A model generated the notes under the pieces. That model was not told the origin of the DNA and searched no databases. It saw only the letters and a program-made list of their open reading frames with translations. A program made the position numbers and the translations under genes. This document shows positions 36,906-44,605 of a stretch of DNA of 64,000 bases, piece by piece; the stretch's first letter is position 1; every line of letters starts with the position of its first letter. Origin of the DNA: Gammaproteobacteria bacterium (GTDB lineage Bacteria; Pseudomonadota; Gammaproteobacteria; JAUIAT01); assembly GCA_030425295.1 (NCBI GenBank), contig JAUIAT010000002.1:1-64000 (forward strand), in the 5' to 3' direction.

Positions 36906-38123
36906 TCATCTAAAATTAAATATTTTTCCTTTGAGAATCGTACAAACAGGCCAACCTGTTAGCTCCCAACCATCAAAAGGCGACCAACCACACTTGGTTG
37001 CCTGATCCTCATTCTTGACAGTTTTCTTTTTGTTAAGATCAACTAGAACAACGTCATCATTTTCACGAATTTCAAATATTTTTCGAGGGTTTGCATGAGT
37101 TAAATCAAGAATTTCATCTAAACTTAATTTCCCTTGATTATAAGCATTTAGCAACAATGGTAAATTAGTTTCAATTCCTGGAACTCCTGATGGCGATTCT
37201 GGATATGGCTTATTTTTCTCTTCAATAGTATGAGGAGCATGATCACTACCTAAAGTATCAATAGTTCCATCTTTAATTGCTGCAAAAATAGCTTCTTGAT
37301 GCTCTGGCGCTCTTAAAGCTGGGTTCATTTGAGCCAATCCACCCATTTTCTCCAGATCATGCACATTCATAAACATATGATGAGGTGAAGTTTCAGCAAA
37401 AACTGGCAGACCTTCTTCTTTTGCTGCACGTATTAAATCAAGCTCATTGCTACTACTTACATGAAGAATATAAGCTTTAGTGCCATATTGACGAACCAAG
37501 TCAATTACTAGTTTTACAGCACTTGCAGCAACCTCGGGAGAACGAATAGACGCATGAACCAAGTGATCAGAACGACCTGCATATTTCTTATTATTTTCTT
37601 GAATCATGCATTCATCTTCAGCATGCAGACCAACTACAAGATCAAGCATTGCAGCAATTTGGAACATTGCCCGCAAACTATTCTCGTCATCCATCAATAG
37701 CTCACCAGTACTAGATCCCATAAACACTTTGATACCTACAATATCACCCGCAACTTTTGGAATTTCTTCAAAATGATTTTTATCAGCACCAATATAGAGC
37801 TCGTAACGCAGAGGAATCCCCGCCTCAGAAAGTTGCTTATCAATTAAGGCCTTTTTATCTTTCAAACGAGTATCAGAAATGCATGGTGGAATATTATTTG
37901 GCATATCAAAAACAGTAGTATAACCACCTTTTACAGTAGCAAGGGCTGCTGTGCGCCAATCTTCTTTATATTCTTGACCTGGAGTACGAAAATGCACATG
38001 AGGATCAATTAAACCAGGGAAAAGAGTTAAACCAGAACCATCGATTGTAATATCATCTTCACTTTTAATAGTATGAGTTATTACTTCGCCACTAATAGTT
38101 GATACATTTTTTATAGTAATCAT
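36906..38123 (-). CDS. pyrC: Dihydroorotase, class I
   Basis: The zinc enzyme cyclises carbamoyl aspartate to dihydroorotate. The 405-residue protein has DPHVHFRTPG (metal His pair), KGGYTTVFDMPNN, GIKVFMGSSTG (Lys), LHAEDE, YILHVSS, AETSPHHMF and LGSDHAPHT (metal Asp). Length and motifs fit the class I (multifunctional or stand-alone, AllB-like) type rather than the 348-residue E. coli PyrC. It starts four nt inside pyrI (ATGA), so translation is coupled. Confidence 0.93.
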   Translation of the reverse strand: MITIKNVSTISGEVITHTIKSEDDITIDGSGLTLFPGLIDPHVHFRTPGQEYKEDWRTAALATVKGGYTTVFDMPNNIPPCISDTRLKDKKALIDKQLSEAGIPLRYELYIGADKNHFEEIPKVAGDIVGIKVFMGSSTGELLMDDENSLRAMFQIAAMLDLVVGLHAEDECMIQENNKKYAGRSDHLVHASIRSPEVAASAVKLVIDLVRQYGTKAYILHVSSSNELDLIRAAKEEGLPVFAETSPHHMFMNVHDLEKMGGLAQMNPALRAPEHQEAIFAAIKDGTIDTLGSDHAPHTIEEKNKPYPESPSGVPGIETNLPLLLNAYNQGKLSLDEILDLTHANPRKIFEIRENDDVVLVDLNKKKTVKNEDQATKCGWSPFDGWELTGWPVCTILKGKIFNFR

Positions 38124-38575
38124 AACTTAGACTCCAAGTCTTCGTGATCGAATGATTTTTCACAATACTTACACTGTAGAGCAATAGACTTGCCAACTTG
38201 GTGTACTTTAAACTCACTTACAACGGATTCTGAACGAGTAATGCAGTTAGAGTTAGGGCAACTAAAAATCTCTTTAATAGAGGTTGGCACATCAACTTTA
38301 GATTTACCATCAACCTCGAAGTTTTTGATATAGTTGATTGTTGCATCTTTTGCAAAAATAGCAATTTGCTGAATTTCAGCATCACTTAAATATGTATCTT
38401 CCATTTTTATCAAATCTTTTTGCTGCTTCTTTCCTTCCAGGTTAAGACCAACAAATACTCTGGTTTTATTTGAATATAAATCAAGAAGACGTAAAATTTT
38501 CACCCCCTGCCCTGCAGGAATATGATCAATTACAGTACCGTTTTTAATTGCTTGCACAGATAAGGTTTTATTCAT
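38120..38575 (-). CDS. pyrI: Aspartate carbamoyltransferase regulatory chain
   Basis: PyrI is the allosteric subunit that binds CTP/ATP and joins PyrB trimers. The 151-residue protein starts VQAIKNGTVIDHIPAGQG and has the zinc-binding site CPNSNC near 110-115 and CKYC near 137-140. Its start directly abuts the pyrB stop (TAAATG). Its presence predicts nucleotide-regulated ATCase of the enterobacterial type. Confidence 0.96.
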   Translation of the reverse strand: MNKTLSVQAIKNGTVIDHIPAGQGVKILRLLDLYSNKTRVFVGLNLEGKKQQKDLIKMEDTYLSDAEIQQIAIFAKDATINYIKNFEVDGKSKVDVPTSIKEIFSCPNSNCITRSESVVSEFKVHQVGKSIALQCKYCEKSFDHEDLESKL

Positions 38576-39490
38576 TTAAGCACCCAATAGTAGTTTTAAG
38601 ATAGCTTGTCTAACATACAAGCCATTTTCCGCTTGTTGGAAATAGTAGGCATGATCAGTCTTATCGACATCTGTTGAAATTTCATCAACACGTGGTAACG
38701 GATGCATTACACGCATTGATGGTTTAGCATTTTTCAGCTTTTCAGCATTAAGCATACAACCTGATAAATCACCTTGAACTTCACCGCCGCCAAATCTTTC
38801 TTTTTGAATTCTTGTCATATATAAAATATCAACTCTATCTACTATTTCAGAAAGGTCTCTATGAAATGAGAACTTAGCACCAGCAAGCTTCAGCTTATCA
38901 CAAATTGTTTGTGGCATTGCCAAAGATTCAGGTGAAACAAAGTACAATCTTGCTCCAAAACGAGCCAATGCCTCCACCAACGAATGGCAAGTACGACCAT
39001 ATTTAAGGTCGCCAATTAAGGCAACATGTAAACTATCTAGCTTGTCTTGGCATTCACGAATAGTGAAAAGATCAAGTAAAGTTTGAGTTGGGTGCCGATT
39101 AGACCCATCCCCTGCATTTATAATTGCTTTTTGAGAATATTCTGCAGCAAGCCTAGCTGAACCCTCTTTGGGATGACGAAGAACAATTGCATCAACATAA
39201 GGTGATATAACTTTAATTGAGTCAGATAAAGTTTCCCCTTTGGCAGAAGACGTATTTCTAGCCTCGCTAAAACCAATAACACTTCCACCGCAACGTTGCA
39301 TCGCAGCTTCAAAAGATAAACGTGTTCGAGTAGATGGCTCAAAAAAACATGATGCCATAATTTTTCCAGATAAAACTGAAGAAACACTTGCAGGATCTTG
39401 TTTTATTTTTTCGGCAGTATCCAGAATTAAAGAGATCTCATCAGTTGATAAATCTGCTATTGAAACCAGATCTTTTTGTTTTAAGCTCAT
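38576..39490 (-). CDS. pyrB: Aspartate carbamoyltransferase catalytic chain
   Basis: The enzyme makes carbamoyl aspartate. The 304-residue protein has the carbamoyl phosphate site [12 protein letters not shown], the [12 protein letters not shown] segment, [11 protein letters not shown] and the [10 protein letters not shown] motif. It is the class B type that pairs with PyrI. It is separated from carB by 243 bp that hold a long inverted repeat. The transcription order is carA-carB-pyrB-pyrI-pyrC. Confidence 0.97.
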   Translation of the reverse strand: MSLKQKDLVSIADLSTDEISLILDTAEKIKQDPASVSSVLSGKIMASCFFEPSTRTRLSFEAAMQRCGGSVIGFSEARNTSSAKGETLSDSIKVISPYVDAIVLRHPKEGSARLAAEYSQKAIINAGDGSNRHPTQTLLDLFTIRECQDKLDSLHVALIGDLKYGRTCHSLVEALARFGARLYFVSPESLAMPQTICDKLKLAGAKFSFHRDLSEIVDRVDILYMTRIQKERFGGGEVQGDLSGCMLNAEKLKNAKPSMRVMHPLPRVDEISTDVDKTDHAYYFQQAENGLYVRQAILKLLLGA

Positions 39491-39552
39491 AATAAATTAC
39501 CCTGCCTTTTAATCATCATCCCAGCCTTCGCTGAAATGAAGCTTTTTGTTCA

Positions 39553-39726
39553 GCAGCTCCCGCTCAATTATGGAACCCCCAGATTTGGCACACTTTTGAT
39601 GAAAAAACTCGCTACGCTGCTCATGTATCAATCAATACACTGTGCTGCTCGCTTATTTTTTCATCAAAATTGCACTCAAATCTGAGAGTTTCCTTAAATC
39701 ATACAATTCCTAGCGGGAACTACTGC
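39553..39726. repeat. Nested long inverted repeat between carB and pyrB
   Basis: Inner arms 39580-39607 and 39655-39683 (CAGATTTG...TTTTGATGAAAAAA) are about 28 bp and nearly complementary. Outer GCAG-CTCCCGCT (39553) pairs with AGCGGGAACTACTGC (39712). The loop contains a further pair (CTCGCTACGCTGCTCAT / TGTGCTGCTCGC). No gene is present. It may be another miniature element or a structured RNA that affects pyrB expression; no attenuator T run is clear. Confidence 0.65.
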
Positions 39727-39733
39727 TTTTTGT

Positions 39734-42700
39734 TTAATTTCCCAAACTACCAGCGCCAACAAACTCTTGCCAAGACTTTACATCATGCACACCTTTATCA
39801 TACTCCTCAATCAATGCTTGCAACATAGCTTGCGCAATCTGAAAGTTGGTAACTAAAGGAATATGATGATCAATCGCAAGCCGACGAATTAAAAACCCAT
39901 CAGAAACTTGCTCCTGAGGCTGCTGATTATGCCGACGTGGAATATTTATAATCAAATCCACATCATGATGCTTAATTAAATCAGTGGTATTAGGGTTTAG
40001 CCCATCACTTGCTTTATATACGTGGCTTGATGCAACACCATTACGAGCCAAAAAGTCATGCGTGCCAGTTGTTGTATATAAATCCCAACCTTTTCTATCT
40101 AATTCTTGGAGATAAGGCAGCAATTTCAATTTCTTATCAGTATTACCAATACTAATAAATAAACGTTTGCGTGGAATAGAAACTTCCGTAGCTTGCCAAG
40201 AACGATAAAATGCATCTAACCAATCTTCACCAAGACATGCAACCTCACCAGTTGATGCCATTTCAACATGAGCAACCGGATTTGCCCCTTTTAATCTTGT
40301 GTATGAAAACTGTGGGGTTTTCACACCGACATAATCTAAATCTAAAGTTTCATAATGACGATGGGTATAATGATCCATTATTACTTCAGTCGCAATTTCT
40401 ATAAAATTATGATTTGTCACTTTTGATGCAAATGGGAAAGAACGTGATGCACGCAAATTGCATTCAATCACCTTGATTGCGTTATCTTTTGCAATCAGCT
40501 GCATATTGAATGGACCACTTATATTTAAAGCTTTAACAATTTTACGTGCAATTTTTTTAGTGCGACGAATAGTTTCTAAATATAATTTCTGAGGCGGAAG
40601 AACAATTGTAGCATCTCCAGAATGAACACCTGCATTCTCAACATGCTCAGACATTGCATAAATTACAATTTCACCATTTTGTGCGACCCCATCTATTTCA
40701 AGCTCTTTTGCATCCATAATAAAATCTGAAATTACCACAGGATGATCAGGAGAAACTGAAGAAGCCTCTGTAATAAATTGCACCAATTCTTGCTCTGAAT
40801 AGGCAACGTTCATTGCAGCACCTGACAATACAAATGATGGGCGCACTAAAACCGGGTAACCGACTTTTTCAGCAAAATTTCTAGCATTATCAAGACTTGT
40901 AGCAGAAACCCAATCTGGCTGATCTATATTTAACTCATTTAACAAAGATGAGAACTTAGAGCGATCTTCAGCTTGATCAATATTAACTGGCGAGGTGCCA
41001 ATAATTTTATATCCTTCATTATGCAACGGCAAAGCTAAATTATTAGCAGCTTGCCCCCCTACTGAAACAATTATGCCTTTTAAATTTTCAAAACCAGCAA
41101 TATCTTGTACACGTTCAAAAGTTAACTGCTCGAAGTATAAGCGATCAGATTCATCATAATCAGTGGAAACAGTTTCAGGATTTGAGTTAATCATGATTGG
41201 GCTTTCACCAAGGCGCTTCAGAGTACGAGCAGTATTAACAGCACACCAATCAAATTCTACTGATGAACCAATACTGTATGGCCCAGAACCCAAAACAACA
41301 GTTGCAGAAGTTTTGCTCGGCTCAATATCATGCCTATCTGCATGATAAGTCATATATAAATAATTAGTCTGCGCCTCAAATTCACCAGCTAATGTATCAA
41401 TCTGTTTTACATATGGCACAACATCATTAGAAAGACGCATTTGACGAAACTCTTGTGCAGACACTCCCTTCAAACGAGCCAATGTTTTATCAGAAAAGCC
41501 TAGCTGTTTTGCGCGCAATAATGTTTCTTTATCTATTGAAGTAGAGGGAAAAGACTTCTCAAAATCAGCAATTTGTTTAATTGGATGCAAGAACCAAGGA
41601 TGGATATTTGTCCATTCAGCAACCTGATCTACACTACCACCTTTCAAGAAATACTGGTAAAGCGCAAATATACGGCGATCAGTTGGATTTTTTATCTCAG
41701 CATTAAGATCAGTAATTTCATTTTGATAATCAGACAGATTGGTTACGCCAATATTAAGCATTCCAACGGCTTTCTGTAATGCCTCAGGGAAGGACCTCCC
41801 AATAGCCATAACCTCACCAACACTTTTCATTTCTGTGCCGATGCGACGCTCTGCAGCTTTAAGCTTATGAGTATCCCATCGTGGAATTTTTACCACCAAA
41901 TAATCAAGTGCAGGCTCAAAAAACGCGCACGTCTTTTGCGTCACACTATTTTTAATTTCATGAAGTTTTAGCCCTAGAGCGAGCTTAGCAGCAACAAATG
42001 CTAACGGGTAACCGGTTGCCTTCGAAGCCAAAGCTGATGAACGGGATAGTCTTGGATTAATTTCAATCACACGATAATCACCAGTTTTCGCATTGTATGC
42101 ATACTGAATATTACACTCACCAATAATATTAAAGTGATTAGCTACTTTAACCGCTATTTCACGCAGGAAATGGTACTCTTTATTATCTAAAGTTTGCGAT
42201 GGAGCAATTACAATACTTTCACCAGTATGGACACCAATTGCATCAAAGTTTTCCATATTACAAACAGTAATTGTATTACCGACGCAGTCACGAACGATTT
42301 CGTATTCAAACTCACTCCAACCAATCAAACACTCTTCAATTAAAACATGAGGTGCCGCATGAAGTGTTGCTCTAACATTAGTTTCTAAGGTTGCGATATC
42401 ATGAACAATTCCCGAACCCAGCCCACCAAGAGAAAAACCGCTTCGCATCATCAAAGGAAAACCAATTTCCTGGGCTGCTTTTAGCGCCTCCTCTACAGTG
42501 TCAACACAAAAAGATTTAGCAGTTTTCACATTAATTTTTTCAATTTCTGCTTTAAATAATGCGCGATCTTCCGCCAAACGAATAGTTTCTACACTGCTAC
42601 CTAAAACTTTAACCTTATTCTTAGCTAAAATTCCCTGTTCTTCTAATTCAAGACCTAAATTTAATGCAGTTTGTCCGCCAAAACTTAATAGAATTGCATC

Positions 42701-43102
42701 AGGATTTTCATCAGTAATAATTTTAGCAACTGTTGGCACATTAAGAGGCTGCAAATAGACTTTGTCCGCCATGTGATCGTCCGTTTGCACGGTAGCAATA
42801 TTAGGGTTTACAAGGACAACTTCCACACCCTCTTCTTGCAAGGCTTTAATTGCCTGCGAACCAGAGTAATCAAATTCGCCCGCCTGGGAGATTCTTAATC
42901 CCCCAGAGCCAAGGAGAAGTACTTTTTTAATTTCAGATCCCTCGACTACGCTCGGGATGACATTATCGTCGCTCGGGATGACACTATCAGAACTCGGGAT
43001 GACATTATCAGTGCCCGGAATAATATTCTTAGCGTCATCTCGACCGGAGCACTGAAGGCTCGAAGTGGAGAGGTCTGATTCATTTTTAAAATCTGAATTC
43101 AT
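39734..43102 (-). CDS. carB: Carbamoyl-phosphate synthase large subunit, CAD-like, with repeat-derived N-terminal insert
   Basis: The enzyme makes carbamoyl phosphate with two ATP-grasp halves. The protein has 1122 residues (E. coli 1073). Motifs such as LGSGGLRISQAGEFDYSG, INPRLSRSSALASKATGYP, SVEFDWCAVNTARTL, NSNPETVSTDYD and ISEHVENAGVHSGDAT-like match the eukaryotic CAD or Bacteroidetes type better than E. coli (GAGPIVIGQACEFDYSG). The C-terminal MGS-like regulatory domain is present. Residues about 8-55 are extra and encoded by repeat DNA, including NVIPSSD/SVIPSDD heptads. The ATG overlaps the carA stop by 1 nt and no later ATG, GTG or TTG is available before the core, so the insert is translated. 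Confidence 0.95.
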   Translation of the reverse strand: MNSDFKNESDLSTSSLQCSGRDDAKNIIPGTDNVIPSSDSVIPSDDNVIPSVVEGSEIKKVLLLGSGGLRISQAGEFDYSGSQAIKALQEEGVEVVLVNPNIATVQTDDHMADKVYLQPLNVPTVAKIITDENPDAILLSFGGQTALNLGLELEEQGILAKNKVKVLGSSVETIRLAEDRALFKAEIEKINVKTAKSFCVDTVEEALKAAQEIGFPLMMRSGFSLGGLGSGIVHDIATLETNVRATLHAAPHVLIEECLIGWSEFEYEIVRDCVGNTITVCNMENFDAIGVHTGESIVIAPSQTLDNKEYHFLREIAVKVANHFNIIGECNIQYAYNAKTGDYRVIEINPRLSRSSALASKATGYPLAFVAAKLALGLKLHEIKNSVTQKTCAFFEPALDYLVVKIPRWDTHKLKAAERRIGTEMKSVGEVMAIGRSFPEALQKAVGMLNIGVTNLSDYQNEITDLNAEIKNPTDRRIFALYQYFLKGGSVDQVAEWTNIHPWFLHPIKQIADFEKSFPSTSIDKETLLRAKQLGFSDKTLARLKGVSAQEFRQMRLSNDVVPYVKQIDTLAGEFEAQTNYLYMTYHADRHDIEPSKTSATVVLGSGPYSIGSSVEFDWCAVNTARTLKRLGESPIMINSNPETVSTDYDESDRLYFEQLTFERVQDIAGFENLKGIIVSVGGQAANNLALPLHNEGYKIIGTSPVNIDQAEDRSKFSSLLNELNIDQPDWVSATSLDNARNFAEKVGYPVLVRPSFVLSGAAMNVAYSEQELVQFITEASSVSPDHPVVISDFIMDAKELEIDGVAQNGEIVIYAMSEHVENAGVHSGDATIVLPPQKLYLETIRRTKKIARKIVKALNISGPFNMQLIAKDNAIKVIECNLRASRSFPFASKVTNHNFIEIATEVIMDHYTHRHYETLDLDYVGVKTPQFSYTRLKGANPVAHVEMASTGEVACLGEDWLDAFYRSWQATEVSIPRKRLFISIGNTDKKLKLLPYLQELDRKGWDLYTTTGTHDFLARNGVASSHVYKASDGLNPNTTDLIKHHDVDLIINIPRRHNQQPQEQVSDGFLIRRLAIDHHIPLVTNFQIAQAMLQALIEEYDKGVHDVKSWQEFVGAGSLGN
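42939..43081. repeat. 21-bp tandem repeats and palindromic DNA inside carB
   Basis: CTCGGGATGACATTATC recurs at 42951, 42972 and 42993 with a degenerate fourth copy at 43014; the period is exactly 21 bp (seven codons). It is flanked by CCCTCGACTACG and GTCATCTCGAC...GGAGAGGTCT, the two halves of the GTCATC-CGAG palindrome found in the intergenic array at 62241-62475. The insert keeps the carB frame. Confidence 0.9.
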
Positions 43103-44163
43103 TACTTACCGACCTCTTCTTCTATCATTTTATAAAATTTCTCAAACAAAAACGCAGTATCAACTGGACCAGGACCTGCTTCAGGATGAAATTGCACTGA
43201 GAAAAATGGCTTAGTTTTATGCTTGATGCCCTGCACAGTTTGATCATTAAGGTTTCGATACATTACCTGCCAATCATCTGGAAGGCTTTCTTCATCAATA
43301 GCGAAACCATGGTTTTGAGACGTTAAATAACACCGCTCAGCACCCTCTTCTATGCAAGCATGATTTTGCGCACGATGTCCAAATGGCAATTTATAAGTTT
43401 TAGCGCCAATTGCTTGTGCCATTATCTGTGAACCTAAACAAATCCCAAAAATAGGTTTATCACCATTTAGTTCTTTTTTTAGAATTCCCACGGTTTCTTT
43501 ACACATAGCAGGGTCACCAGGTCCGTTGGAAATGAATACAGCATCATATTCTTCATTTGTAAAATCATAATCAAAAGGAACCTGAAGAATACGTATGGGT
43601 AATTCTAGCAAATGGCGCATTATGTTTTTTTTCATTCCGCAATCAACGGCAACTACGATTGGACCTTCTTCTCCAATCAATTTGGGCTTACTAATAGAAA
43701 CTTCTTTAACTAAATGACGCTTATTAATATCTACAAATTCTTTAGGTGGCTCTTCTTTGGTTGAGATCACACCGGCAACAACGCCATTCCTACTTAATGT
43801 TTTAGCAAGAGCACGCGTATCCACATCCATCAACACAGGAACTTGGTTTTTTTCACACCAATCTAAAAAAGAGCTTGTTGCGTTGCGATGCTGAAAAGTT
43901 GATGACGCAGTTGAAACAATAACACCCGCGGTGTGGATAGAATCTGACTCCCACTCACTAACATCTGGGACTCCATAATTACCAATTAAAGGATAGGTAA
44001 AAGTAAGTATTTGACCGCGATATGATGGATCTGTCATTGCTTCAACATATCCCACCATTCCCGTATTGAATACCACCTCTCCGAAAAAATCACCGGAAAC
44101 CCATTCAGGAAGTTTCCCCTGAAACCTCTCACCAGACTCGAGAATAAGGAAAGCAGACTGCAT
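43102..44163 (-). CDS. carA: Carbamoyl-phosphate synthase small subunit
   Basis: The glutaminase subunit supplies ammonia to CarB. The 353-residue protein has an N-terminal domain (GEVVFNTGMVGYVEAMTDPS) and a class I amidotransferase domain with nucleophile Cys in FGICLGSQ, and the His-Glu in FHPEAGPG. ISNGPGDPA and TSQNHGFAIDEESLP resemble the CAD glutaminase. It is the first gene of the pyrimidine block and overlaps carB by 1 nt. A good promoter lies at 44202-44229. Confidence 0.96.
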   Translation of the reverse strand: MQSAFLILESGERFQGKLPEWVSGDFFGEVVFNTGMVGYVEAMTDPSYRGQILTFTYPLIGNYGVPDVSEWESDSIHTAGVIVSTASSTFQHRNATSSFLDWCEKNQVPVLMDVDTRALAKTLSRNGVVAGVISTKEEPPKEFVDINKRHLVKEVSISKPKLIGEEGPIVVAVDCGMKKNIMRHLLELPIRILQVPFDYDFTNEEYDAVFISNGPGDPAMCKETVGILKKELNGDKPIFGICLGSQIMAQAIGAKTYKLPFGHRAQNHACIEEGAERCYLTSQNHGFAIDEESLPDDWQVMYRNLNDQTVQGIKHKTKPFFSVQFHPEAGPGPVDTAFLFEKFYKMIEEEVGK

Positions 44164-44201
44164 ATTTGATCCCTATTAAAATGATACGCACAAACGCATT
44201 C

Positions 44202-44229
44202 ATTCTACAGAAAATTGATCAATAGTCAA
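44202..44229 (-). promoter_or_regulatory. Sigma-70-like promoter of carA
   Basis: On the minus strand TTGACT (44229-44224) and TAGAAT (44207-44202) are separated by 16 bp, about 40 bp before the carA ATG. A MITE relic begins 20 bp upstream. I saw no PyrR site or UTP-sensing attenuator. Confidence 0.6.
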
Positions 44230-44248
44230 ACTAATAAAACCTATGCTC

Positions 44249-44385
44249 TTTTGACAATTCACTTTATGACTGCAAATGCAGATAATTTGTAAAAATTTGC
44301 CATTTAACTTATTAAATAGAAATACTATTAGGCTCATTAAAAAACAAATCTTCACTAAATTATTAACATTTTCGCTCTGCAACAT
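44249..44385. mobile_element. Decayed MITE copy upstream of carA
   Basis: TTTTGACAATTCACTTTATG, ATAATTTGTAAAAATTT, TTAAATAGAAATACTATTAG and TTTTCGCTCTGCAACA match the 3539-3703 element from left end to near the right end (reverse orientation). The right terminal repeat is lost. It fills the space between carA and the small plus-strand gene. Confidence 0.7.
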
Positions 44386-44427
44386 GAGTTATCAAAAAAT
44401 CCTAAATATTTGTACTATAATTACACT

Positions 44428-44604
44428 ATGAGTAAGAATAAAAAAAACAAAAAATCAAAACTAAAAATTGAAGAAATAAATAAGATAGCTGGCGGAGAGC
44501 TTAAGCTATATCACGAGCTTGGCATCTATTCACCAGAAGCTTGCAGTTATTGCAAGACAGCCCATAAAAACGGAGAAGCCTGCCCCAAAATAATAAACTT
44601 ATGA
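44428..44604 (+). CDS. Small Lys-rich protein with Cys cluster, 58 residues
   Basis: The product begins MSKNKKNKKSKLKIEE, highly basic, and ends with CSYCKTAHKNGEAC, a C-x2-C...H...C arrangement that could bind zinc. I use ATG 44428; a TTG at 44410 would add six residues. No family was recognised. A promoter-like TATAAT lies directly before it (44416). It converges on the 544-residue orphan with one base between the stops. Confidence 0.55.
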   Translation: MSKNKKNKKSKLKIEEINKIAGGELKLYHELGIYSPEACSYCKTAHKNGEACPKIINL

Positions 44605-44605
44605 A

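Noticed and set aside
44164-44260. UTP-sensing attenuator or PyrR site before carA
   Set aside because: No leader hairpin with a T run and no anti-terminator motif was seen; only a promoter is supported.
44200-44385. A 61-codon minus-strand frame upstream of carA
   Set aside because: It covers the MITE relic and the carA promoter and has no credible start or homology.
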